DNA from: JAKIVR01 sp035933635
GTDB taxonomy: Archaea; Thermoplasmatota; Thermoplasmata; Lutacidiplasmatales; UBA184
Assembly: GCA_035933635.1 (NCBI GenBank)
Contig: DASYYY010000036.1
Coordinates: forward strand, 1-64,000
Direction: 5' to 3'
DNA length: 64,000 nt
Positions 57,163 to 64,000 of this stretch are shown piece by piece. The position numbers and the translations under genes are program-made. Numbering within the stretch: position 1 is the first letter of the stretch; every line of letters begins with the position of its first letter. A model generated the notes under the pieces. That model was given only the letters and a program-made list of their open reading frames with translations. It had not been told where the DNA came from and ran no database searches.

Positions 57163-59235
57163 ATGGCCCGGGGCCGCGATCTCCCCCTCGTCACACTACT
57201 TCCGATCGCCGCGGTGGCCGTCCTTCTCGCCGCATCGACGCCTTTCGGAGCGGTCGCGATCCACGCGCCGACCGGCCCAGCCCCGACCCGAGGTTCGTCG
57301 GTCGTCGACGTCGGGTCCCGTGCGCTGGCGGCCGCGCGAGCCTCGATCGCGCTGGGGGGAGGCCCGGGAGCGACACCGCTCGTGACAGGTCGCTGGACCG
57401 TTCTCGCTCCGGAGCTCGTGACGAACGCGGGTTACCCGGGCGAAGCGCCGGCCATGGCCTACGACGCGGCCGACGGCTACGTCCTGGTCCTGGGCGGGTT
57501 CGTGGGTCACAACTCCTCGCTCCCCACCTGGATCTTCGTCCACGGAAGGTGGACCCAAGTGCCGTCTCCCGGCCCACCTTCGGATCAGTACTCGGCCATC
57601 GCCTACGACGCGGCCGACCGGGAGGTCGTACTCTTCGGTGGGGCGGACTTCAGCAATCCCCACACGATCGGGAACAACGACACCTGGGTATATCGCGCCG
57701 GGAATTGGACCCGGCTCCCGGCCAACACGACCCACGCACCCTCCGGCCGCTTCCAGGCCTCGCTCGCCTACGACGGGGCCGATGGGTACCTGCTCCTGTG
57801 GGGCGGGAAGAACGAGAGGTGCGTCAATGGCCCCCCCTGTCGCGCCACGCTCCACGCCGACACCTGGAAGTTCCGCGGCGGCGTCTGGACCCTCCTGGTC
57901 GGCCATCCGGGGGTGCACCCGAGCGCCGACCCGGGGGCGCTGATGGCCTACGATGCGCCACTGGGTCGGGTGGTGTTGATCGGGGGCATCATTCACATGA
58001 CCTACAACCCGACCTGGACGTTCCGCTCCGGCAACTGGAGCGCGCTCAACGTCACGCCCCCCCGCGGCGACAATGACGGTCGATTGAACTCCAACTTCGG
58101 CGCTTGCCTGGTCTACGACCCTGCCTTGGGCAAGCTGCTCCTGTTCCGTGGGAACACCAACGCCCAGACCCCGGGTCCGACCCAGACCTACGTGTTCAAT
58201 GGAACCTGGCACGTCGTCAGGGTCACCGCCGCACCTCCTCGGAGCGACACGAGCAATTGCGTGTACGATCCCGGGCTCGGCACCGCCGTGATCTTCGGAG
58301 CTCCGATGTGGGAGTTTGCGGGAACGACCTGGAGGACGCTCCCTCTCGGCCCACAGCCTCCGGCCGACCCGCTGACCCTGCTCGCCTACGACGCCCGCGA
58401 TGGGTACATCGTCTACTTCGGTTCCACCCTCGCGCAGACGTGGGAATACGTCCACCAGAACTGGACGGACGTCACCAACGGGAGCCGGCCGAATCCGCCA
58501 CCTACGGCGGGCCCGGCGATGACCTACGATGCGGCCGATGGCTACGTCCTGTTGTTCCTCGGCTCCCCCAACGAGACCTGGAGCTTCCACGCCGGACATT
58601 GGACCCATCGCGTCACGGCGGTCGCCCCATCGCCCAGGGCCAATCCGGCCCTCTCCTACGACTCGGCCGACGGCTACGTCGTGCTCTTCGGGGGGGCTGT
58701 GTGCGTGTTCGGGCAGTGCCGGGACCCGCATGATACGTGGAAGTATCTCGCTGGGAACTGGTCGCTGATCCCCCCGGCGAAGGGCGGCCCGCCGCCCGGC
58801 CGAAACCTGGCGGGGTTCGTCGACGACCGCGCGGACGGATACCTGGTCCTGTTCGGTGGAACTCGGTGCAACTCCACGGCGCACGCCTGCTGGTCGCTCA
58901 ACGACACGTGGACCTTCGCCCATGGGAGCTGGTCGAACCGGACGTCGGCGGCCAGCCCCGGGGCGCGCACCGGGGCGGTCGTCGCGTACGACGGGCATGC
59001 CGGAGTGGTGGCGCTCTTCGGAGGTTGCACGGGCACGAGTAACGGCGGGTGGGGGAGCGCACTCTCCGACACGTGGGTCTTTTCGGGGGGAGTCTGGGCC
59101 AGCGTCCCGGTGTTCGCAGCGATGTCCCCGCCCGCGCGATGCCATGCGCCCATGACCTACGACTCCGCCACGGGTCGAGACCTGCTTGCCAGCGGAGACG
59201 GCTTCTCGGACCTTTGGAGCCTGCGGCTCACGTAG
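57163..59235 (+). CDS. Secreted Kelch-repeat protein
   Basis: A 690-residue protein from ATG 57163, supported by a TATA-like CTTAAC at 57135-57140, 26 bp upstream (leaderless). A signal segment (LPLVTLLPIAAVAVLLAAS) leads to kelch-type repeats along the whole length, with the pattern (M/L)AYDAADGYVLVLGG... NDTWVYRAGNWT repeated about eleven times. Unlike the 918-residue relative at 12.6-15.3 kb it has no PKD domain or C-terminal membrane helix, so it is probably released or bound to other surface components. Related protein families form beta-propellers. Confidence 0.82.
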   Translation: MARGRDLPLVTLLPIAAVAVLLAASTPFGAVAIHAPTGPAPTRGSSVVDVGSRALAAARASIALGGGPGATPLVTGRWTVLAPELVTNAGYPGEAPAMAYDAADGYVLVLGGFVGHNSSLPTWIFVHGRWTQVPSPGPPSDQYSAIAYDAADREVVLFGGADFSNPHTIGNNDTWVYRAGNWTRLPANTTHAPSGRFQASLAYDGADGYLLLWGGKNERCVNGPPCRATLHADTWKFRGGVWTLLVGHPGVHPSADPGALMAYDAPLGRVVLIGGIIHMTYNPTWTFRSGNWSALNVTPPRGDNDGRLNSNFGACLVYDPALGKLLLFRGNTNAQTPGPTQTYVFNGTWHVVRVTAAPPRSDTSNCVYDPGLGTAVIFGAPMWEFAGTTWRTLPLGPQPPADPLTLLAYDARDGYIVYFGSTLAQTWEYVHQNWTDVTNGSRPNPPPTAGPAMTYDAADGYVLLFLGSPNETWSFHAGHWTHRVTAVAPSPRANPALSYDSADGYVVLFGGAVCVFGQCRDPHDTWKYLAGNWSLIPPAKGGPPPGRNLAGFVDDRADGYLVLFGGTRCNSTAHACWSLNDTWTFAHGSWSNRTSAASPGARTGAVVAYDGHAGVVALFGGCTGTSNGGWGSALSDTWVFSGGVWASVPVFAAMSPPARCHAPMTYDSATGRDLLASGDGFSDLWSLRLT

Positions 59236-59470
59236 TCGAGCCAAGCTGACGGTGAGCATCGTCGGCTCGAGTCGCCGCCCGTCGTTCGGGAGCCTCGAGA
59301 AGGACCCGATTGGACGTTGCGGCGCAACCGCGGGTATGTGGACGCGAATCTTTAGGGTCGGGTGACCACTACTTCGGACTCGTGGGTCAGTTGCGCAAGG
59401 GGCTCGGCCGGTGCGAGGGAGCGAGGCGTCGATCGACAGCGCTGTTGAACTAGGGCCGGGCATATCGGAT

Positions 59471-59490
59471 GCCGCCATAGCTCAGCAGGG
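59471..59490 (+). other. 5' end of a tRNA gene (remnant, possible island boundary)
   Basis: GCCGCCATAGCTCAGCAGGG matches the first 20 bases of a typical tRNA (7-base acceptor, T8 A9, D-arm GCTCAG, G18 G19), but the D-stem partner does not follow and no 3' half can be found. It marks the place where the backbone ends and a new island begins. Confidence 0.45.
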
Positions 59491-59563
59491 CGACCATCGT
59501 CAGGCCGATTCCCCGAAAACGACCCGCAAGGCTTCCCCGCCTCCACGGGGAGCTAACCTGTTC

Positions 59564-59588
59564 CCCTCCCCGGATGCGCCGGGGAGGG
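59564..59588 (+). terminator. 10-bp perfect hairpin with T-rich tail
   Basis: CCCTCCCCGG and CCGGGGAGGG flank the loop ATGCG and are followed by TCCTCTTTATT. A second weaker hairpin (GCTTCCCCG...CGGGGAGC) lies just before it at 59531-59552. It may end a short transcript or insulate the island. It lies 30 bases before the gene at 59617. Apart from these signals the space 59236-59616 shows no gene. Confidence 0.45.
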
Positions 59589-59616
59589 TCCTCTTTATTC
59601 CGGGACATATCCGGTC

Positions 59617-60000
59617 GTGGTTCGGAAGGAAAAGGATTGGAAGGCGGGAGAACTTCCCGAGGATCTTGACGAATTCGCGGATTGGCTTGACTGGGAAATC
59701 CACGACGAAGAACGCATCCGGGACGAGATGTCCGCTGTCGCGGATGCAATCAAGGACCCGGGGATGCGCAGACTCCAAAACTCTTACGTCTTCTCTCAGA
59801 ACTGTCTGATTCAGACGCTTACCGCCCTTGCCCTCGCCGTAATCTACGCTCGTGAAGAGATTGAACGTGGAGGCGAGGAGGCTGAGACGCGGATGAAAAA
59901 GCTCGCGGGGGAGTATGCCAAGAGCCTCATTGCTTTCCGATCTCGAGACAGGCCCACCTCGGCAAAAAGGCCCAAGGATTGGGATCCTGGGTTGGCCTGA
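59617..60000 (+). CDS. Small helical protein of unknown function
   Basis: A 127-residue protein starting with GTG. It is charged and nearly all helical (LDEFADWLDWEIHDEERIR, AVADAIKDPGMRRLQNSY), with one moderately hydrophobic helix (TLTALALAVIYAREE). Composition is less GC-biased than the backbone, with more AAA and GAA codons, which suggests transfer. No family recognised. Confidence 0.55.
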   Translation: MVRKEKDWKAGELPEDLDEFADWLDWEIHDEERIRDEMSAVADAIKDPGMRRLQNSYVFSQNCLIQTLTALALAVIYAREEIERGGEEAETRMKKLAGEYAKSLIAFRSRDRPTSAKRPKDWDPGLA

Positions 60001-60124
60001 CCGCTGCGGCGCTGGACTCCGTATGAGGCACCGGCCCTAAAGCGATCTAGCGTTGCCGGCCCCCGGGGGGTCGGAGGACCCCCCGGGTCCCCGGGAATGG
60101 GTTCAAGCCGCTACCCGGATCGGC

Positions 60125-60526
60125 CTAGTCCTTGAACCCCGCGTTCGCGAACTTGGTGCCGGTGTTCGTAACGAAGTACGCCTTCGACCCGTTCTTCTTC
60201 TCGGCGGCCGGCGCCATGTACCCGCGGCGGCCGTTCTGGTAGAGCAGGTCGGACGGATTCCCGGGCGTCGGCTCTTTCGCCTGCCCGAACGCAGCCACGA
60301 TTTCGTCGGTCGTGAAGTTCACCGTGCCGTGCTGCTCGAGCCACACGGCGATGCCGAGCGCGGTGTCGACCGCCGTCTTCGGAGCCAAGCGGTTCAGGAA
60401 CTCGCGAACGGTCTCCGGCTTGCTCGGGGACGACGACGCCGGCGGCCCGGACTTGAGTCCGGCCTCCAGGACAGCCACGCGTTTTTCGAGCCCTGCGATC
60501 CGGAGTTGGAGATCGTCCTCGCTCAC
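60125..60526 (-). CDS. Coiled-coil plus winged-helix-like protein
   Basis: A 133-residue protein. The first 28 residues form a coiled coil (LQLRIAGLEKRVAVLEAGL), followed by a linker and a domain with a helix-turn-helix look: DTALGIAVWLEQHGTVNFTT, DEIVAAFGQAKEP, then a strand pair (RRGYMAPAAE, AYFVTNTGTKFA). Similar proteins are found in archaeal genomes beside recombination or defence-like genes, but the role is not established. Its ATG overlaps the stop of the upstream gene as ATGA, so the two are translated together. Confidence 0.6.
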   Translation of the reverse strand: MSEDDLQLRIAGLEKRVAVLEAGLKSGPPASSSPSKPETVREFLNRLAPKTAVDTALGIAVWLEQHGTVNFTTDEIVAAFGQAKEPTPGNPSDLLYQNGRRGYMAPAAEKKNGSKAYFVTNTGTKFANAGFKD

Positions 60527-61176
60527 GGCGTCGCCTCCAACGGCCGTCCGCTGAGCGCCGCCAGTTCAGATGCGAGCCGCCGTGACTCGACGCGCCCTGC
60601 CTCGGACAGCGTGTACCGTCGGCCCCGCTTGATACCTTCAGTCAAGACGAGGCCTTTGGTAACCAGATCATCCAGGTGGGTGTCCACGCGGTCGAGGGCG
60701 TATCCGGTTTGGCGGAGCGCGGAGACCAGGAAGTACCCGGTTGCACCGCGTTCGCCGGCTGCGTCGAAGGCCCCGAGCAGAACCATAGCTGCATCGCTTG
60801 TGCGCTCCGCCCCACTTGCCGTCGGTGGGAACTTCGGGCTTAGGACGTATATGTCCCCGACCCGCTTGGTCACGGATTTGAAGACGCTCGCCTCGGCGAT
60901 GGGGGGTGAAGGGGCTCCCGTCGGCGCGAAGCTGTCCAGGGTGCCGACGGCCGGAGCGCCGAGGTAATCGTCTCCGATTCCGACCGAAGCCGGCGTGGGC
61001 AACGTGACATCACGCTCACGCGAACTAGGTGCCGGGATCCCCACGGTCGCGAACGCTCCCTTCGGGGTAAGGCCCCGCTCCTCCAACACCTTCAGCAGGT
61101 GGTCGACCTCTTCCACATTGTCTCCTTCCACGGAGAGATCGAACTTCCGTGTTAGGACTCGCACCTTTGCGGGCAT
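60523..61176 (-). CDS. Two-domain protein with C-terminal winged helix
   Basis: A 217-residue protein from ATG 61176; this start is favoured over 61191 because a TATA-like GATAAATAC at 61199-61207 lies 27 bp before it. The N terminus is a small alpha/beta unit (VRVLTRKFDLSVEGDNVEEV, LLKVLEERG), a Pro-rich linker follows, and the C-terminal domain looks like a winged helix (AMVLLGAFDAAGERGATGYF, VDTHLDDLVTKGLVL, RRYTLSEAGRVES). The gene below overlaps it by 4 bases. Both may act as a pair on DNA or as an island regulator. Confidence 0.6.
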   Translation of the reverse strand: MPAKVRVLTRKFDLSVEGDNVEEVDHLLKVLEERGLTPKGAFATVGIPAPSSRERDVTLPTPASVGIGDDYLGAPAVGTLDSFAPTGAPSPPIAEASVFKSVTKRVGDIYVLSPKFPPTASGAERTSDAAMVLLGAFDAAGERGATGYFLVSALRQTGYALDRVDTHLDDLVTKGLVLTEGIKRGRRYTLSEAGRVESRRLASELAALSGRPLEATP

Positions 61177-61372
61177 AGTACCCGACACCAACGCGGCCCA
61201 GTATTTATCAGAGCCGGCGCTCTAAACATAAATGGGCGTTTTTCACGCTCACGGAGTCGGACTCGTAGGGAGGTGTACGAAACACTCCGTCGCAGGGTGT
61301 TTCATGGTCAACTGATTCGAGCGGGCTCGCGAGCCCCCGGCTGCTTTAGCAGAAGTATGCCATGGGGTGCCG

Positions 61373-62218
61373 ATGGGCAAGCACTCGAGGGCGGATTTCG
61401 ATAAGTCAGTCCTGGCGCACAACCGGAGGATCTCCCTCATGGGCGAGGAGATAACCGTTTATGAAGTCCGGGGCGCCGTTGCCATGCTCGACGTGCTGGG
61501 CCTGAGGTCCCAGACTACTCCAGAGTTCCTGAAGCTGCTCTACTACCACACCTACGGCGAGAAGGGCTACCTTGAGCGCCGTGACCGGGGCGTCATAATT
61601 CCGATCTCGGTCGATGGCAAGCTCGGGAAAGCGCGAAAGGGCGCCTTACCCCCGAAGACGGCGGCCCATACATTTCAGGACAGTTTGGTCGTCTACGCAT
61701 CTGGGAGACCCCCTTACCACAGGCTAGTCGAACACCTCATGGACCGCCTGTTCGACCCCTTCCGGGACGCACTCATGGACGGCGTGTTCTTCCGCGGAGT
61801 CGTTTCAGTCGGAACCTTTTACGTTGTGGGGGATATCATCGCCGGTCCCGCGTTCTACGAGACGATCTCCTGGCACGACAGGCCCGAGTGGGCCGGCGTG
61901 TGCCTGACTCCTTCGGCGATGTATTCCTTCCAACAAGCACGGCACGAGGGCGCCTCCCTTGGCTCCACGTTCCGCTATTCGGTTCCCCTAAGGGACGGAG
62001 GAACCCTAGATACGTGGGCACTGGCCTGGCCGAGGCACTTCGACCGGGGCGATCTCGTCTCCATCTTCTCTGAGATGAATATCCTCCCCGAGGTCGAGGC
62101 AAAGTTCCGGAACACTCTCGCATTCTACGACGCGGTTCGGCCACAAGTCATGAAGCAGGTTGAGGAGGAGGAAGAGGCGGCGCGCGTGGCCAGGCTGAGC
62201 CCAAAGAATCGGGGCTAG
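61373..62218 (+). CDS. Protein resembling a divergent class III nucleotide cyclase domain
   Basis: A 281-residue protein from ATG 61373, after GGGGTGCC. AVAMLDVLGLRSQ has the first metal-binding Asp in a F/L-x-D-x-x-G setting, TFQDSLVVYASG has the second acidic position, and FFRGVVSVGTFYVVGDIIAGPAFYE matches the G-x-V-x-x-G and G-x-A pattern before the last strands; EWAGVCLTPSA ends the core. This resembles widespread uncharacterised proteins with a cyclase-like fold. A charged C-terminal helix (KQVEEEEEAARVAR) follows. If active it could make a cyclic nucleotide signal, as in Pycsar defence, but the substrate residues cannot be confirmed. Confidence 0.5.
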   Translation: MGKHSRADFDKSVLAHNRRISLMGEEITVYEVRGAVAMLDVLGLRSQTTPEFLKLLYYHTYGEKGYLERRDRGVIIPISVDGKLGKARKGALPPKTAAHTFQDSLVVYASGRPPYHRLVEHLMDRLFDPFRDALMDGVFFRGVVSVGTFYVVGDIIAGPAFYETISWHDRPEWAGVCLTPSAMYSFQQARHEGASLGSTFRYSVPLRDGGTLDTWALAWPRHFDRGDLVSIFSEMNILPEVEAKFRNTLAFYDAVRPQVMKQVEEEEEAARVARLSPKNRG

Positions 62219-62278
62219 CTCCGCGCATTCGAGGCGAGCTGGCCCACCCGATTCGACTAGCCCGGCGCCGCGGCAGCG

Positions 62279-62464
62279 TCAGCCATGTCGTCCGTCGCGG
62301 TCCGTTTCGACCCGGGGTCCGGTGCCGTCTGGATCCTCGCCGCCTCCAGGGGCGCTTGACTCTTCTGCAGTTGGCTCGCGGATATCGCCCTCTCCGAGGA
62401 GAGCTTCGACATCCGCGGTCGGTGTCGGCTCGAGCGGTTCCGGAGCCGGTTCAGATGCCGGCAC
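62279..62464 (-). CDS. Doubtful short acidic, proline-rich reading frame
   Basis: A 61-codon minus-strand frame starting with GTG, rich in Glu, Pro, Ala and Thr (EPAPEPLEPTPTADVEALLG). The frame stays open for another 40 codons upstream without a start, with similar composition. It could be a disordered linker protein or a chance frame. There is no better gene in 62219-62640. Confidence 0.25.
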   Translation of the reverse strand: MPASEPAPEPLEPTPTADVEALLGEGDIREPTAEESSAPGGGEDPDGTGPRVETDRDGRHG

Positions 62465-62640
62465 CCGGATCGGGGCAGTCGGCTCTGGTGGCGGAGGGGG
62501 AGGCTCGGAGGCGCCATGTTCGTTTTCTGAGGCTCCAGCGGGGGTCGGAGCCGGGGTCTGTTGGGTGATCCTCCGCGTATCGAGCTACAAGTTCGTGGCG
62601 CGCTAAGTAGGGCAGCCCCCGTGATCAGCTGACGACCACC

Positions 62641-63258
62641 ATGCCCTCCGCCGCGCTTTACGCTCGCGTTTCGACCGACCGCCAGGACCTCGAGCGACAG
62701 ATTGTCGAGCTTCGCGAGTACGCCTCTCGGGCCGGACTGACCGTTGTCGAGGAGGTGTTTGAAACTGAGTCAGGGGCAAAGGCGGGACGGTCTGGAATCT
62801 CTCGGCTGCAAGAGTTGGCCCATCAGCGGAAGATCGATGTCGTCGCTGTCTGGGAGATGTCGAGATTGACCCGAAGGGGGATCGGACCGCTGCTCGCGAT
62901 CCTCAAGGGATTCGAGGCCCAAGGGGTTGACGTCGTAAGTCTGAGGGAGCCGTATCTCTCGACTGTTGGGGGTACTCGAGACCTACTTCTCTCGATCATC
63001 GGGTGGGTCGACCAGCAGGAACGAGAGCGAATCAGAGATCGGACAAGGAGCGCCCTTCGGCGGAGAATGGCGCTGGGTGTCAAGCTCGGTGCTGAGCCGC
63101 TTTGCGAGTGCGGCCACCGCAGGAAGGCCCTCAAGCGATCCGGCGGCCACCTACTTCATGCCCCAGGTTGCGGCCTCTGCGCCTGCCTCGACTACCGGCC
63201 TCGGACCGGAATGAGGGGGGGTCAGGTCGCGACGAGGGTCGTAGCCGCCTTGGAATGA
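62641..63258 (+). CDS. Serine recombinase with cysteine-rich C terminus
   Basis: A 205-residue resolvase-family enzyme. SAALYARVSTDRQD carries the catalytic Ser, WEMSRLTRRG the conserved arginines, and QQERERIRDRTRSALRRRM the long helix. Instead of the usual helix-turn-helix the C terminus has CECGHRR...HAPGCGLCACL, five cysteines and two histidines that could form a zinc-binding DNA-recognition module. It is not closely similar to the recombinase at 1.1-1.7 kb. A hairpin (GAATGAC-ggtc-GTCATTC, 63253-63270) lies over its stop codon. Confidence 0.85.
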   Translation: MPSAALYARVSTDRQDLERQIVELREYASRAGLTVVEEVFETESGAKAGRSGISRLQELAHQRKIDVVAVWEMSRLTRRGIGPLLAILKGFEAQGVDVVSLREPYLSTVGGTRDLLLSIIGWVDQQERERIRDRTRSALRRRMALGVKLGAEPLCECGHRRKALKRSGGHLLHAPGCGLCACLDYRPRTGMRGGQVATRVVAALE

Positions 63259-64000
63259 CGGTCGTCATTCTCGACCTTCGCATGAACCGTCTGGTCCCGC
63301 CTCTCGAACCTATCTGGACCTTACTCCCAAACCGAAAACTCGCTTTTGGATCTTATCATCGGCAGTTCTAGATACTAGTTCAGGGGATTAATCGCGCCGA
63401 GGAGTCAATGTTTGAAATCGGCTACATCTCATTTTGCTCCATTTCCAGCCCACGGATCCCCTGATCTGGCGCACCCTCGTGGTCGACCAAGTTGCTCCAA
63501 TCCACCGCGTACGCGCCTATGCGGGGACAAACTTGCCTGAGTCTTTACCCCAATTACTGGCGTAACTCGACATCCAGAGGCAATCCCCTCTAGAGAAAAC
63601 CGGTACACTGCCATTGCTTTGTCCCGTTCAGTCTGTTGCAGCCGAAATCGGTCGACGGGCAATGAATCCTGGAGAAACTGCCTCCTCCCGCTCGTCAAGG
63701 CGCGTCGGGAGATTGGGGAAGAGGGTTGGTGCGAGAAACCAAGCAGGGGCTACGGGTTAGGCACCGGGTTCGGTCTGGGGGAGCTCAACTGTTCCGAAAT
63801 ACAGTTCGCTCAACTCAAGGGAGAGCCCAAGGGGGAAGGCGTCCGCTACTCGAACCACGTAGTTTGCGAGGGCAAGAGAAGGTAAGCCGGACATCCTCCG
63901 GTTGGAGCGGCCGTTTGGAGGCAGCAAGGGACAAAGTAGTAGCCGAGTTGACTCTACCTCATGGATGGGCCTGAGACCTCCTCTAGTCGCGCTCGCTACC
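63259..64000. other. Right-end stretch without a convincing gene
   Basis: Base composition is closer to even here than in the backbone. Short reading frames exist in several frames, but none shows coding character or a family motif. An inverted repeat AACTGT...ACAGTT occurs near 63787-63806. It may be intergenic DNA of the island or contain a gene that continues beyond the window. Confidence 0.5.

Noticed and set aside
59471..59545. A complete tRNA after the GCCGCCATAGCTCAG start
   Set aside because: D stem, anticodon stem, T arm and 3' acceptor cannot be found in the following 80 bases.
62322..62606. A plus-strand Gly/Ser-rich frame before the right recombinase
   Set aside because: Low complexity without start signals; the opposite strand looks at least as protein-like, and neither is convincing.
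63619..63885. An 88-codon plus-strand frame near the right end
   Set aside because: No motif, no ribosome binding site and no TATA box; composition does not resemble the island's genes.
1..64000. CRISPR arrays, rRNA genes or insertion sequences with terminal repeats
   Set aside because: No regularly spaced direct repeats, rRNA-like segments or transposase flanked by inverted repeats were seen by eye.

Overview
The window comes from a GC-rich archaeon, most likely a member of the Thermoplasmatota. It encodes archaeal release factor aRF1 (NIKS and GGQ motifs), the replication factor C small subunit, a 53-residue Sec61-beta, a stand-alone Taw1/TYW1 radical-SAM enzyme, a type IV pilin with a class III signal peptide, and a very large thermopsin. 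Many promoters have a TATA-like box 25-30 bp before the start codon, which fits leaderless archaeal transcription. Kelch- and PKD-repeat surface proteins with one membrane anchor, and small zinc-ribbon proteins, are prominent. The exact order cannot be fixed from the sequence; an acid-adapted lineage is a guess based on the thermopsin.

Layout. (1) 1-10.9 kb is an accessory island whose left end lies outside the window. It holds a serine recombinase, three DNA methyltransferases (m5C with internal repeats, a beta-class amino-methyltransferase, a phage-type N6A enzyme), a PD-(D/E)XK-like nuclease, a minimal family X polymerase/nucleotidyltransferase, a ribbon-helix-helix protein beside repeated GTGCTACA sites, a SWIM protein and several small zinc proteins. 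Genes on the minus strand from 10.4 to 6.7 kb follow one another with 4-bp GTGA/ATGA overlaps except for one promoter/operator gap. Two class II tRNA genes at 6.0-6.2 kb combine a long variable arm and G73 (serine-type features) with anticodons UAU and UCU (isoleucine AUA and arginine AGA). This is the most unusual feature of the window.

(2) 10.98-59.2 kb is chromosomal backbone. It includes surface and adhesion proteins (Kelch/PKD, pilin, a pilin-like ectodomain protein), a membrane-spanning one-component regulator, secreted phosphoesterases, translation termination (aRF1), thioredoxin, an rfcS-moaC-moaB overlapping operon, an S49 peptidase next to Sec61-beta, Taw1, a copper-type P-ATPase with a separate YHS metallochaperone-like protein, rhodanese, an ABC-2 exporter, a bactofilin-like repeat protein, an acyl-CoA ligase, a Nudix hydrolase, a ChrB-like protein and urocanate hydratase. 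An extracytoplasmic redox/surface cluster follows: CcdA fused to a thioredoxin fold, an Omp28-like thioredoxin protein with PEGA domain, and the thermopsin.

(3) 59.3-64 kb is a second accessory island that opens with a 20-base tRNA 5'-end remnant and strong hairpins. It holds two overlapping winged-helix-like genes, a protein resembling a divergent class III nucleotide cyclase, and a second serine recombinase with a cysteine-rich tail. The last 740 bases have no convincing gene.

The islands look like integrated mobile or viral DNA; the backbone describes an envelope-active heterotroph with secreted hydrolases. Coordinates of starts were adjusted wherever a TATA box, a ribosome binding site or a 4-bp overlap decided them.
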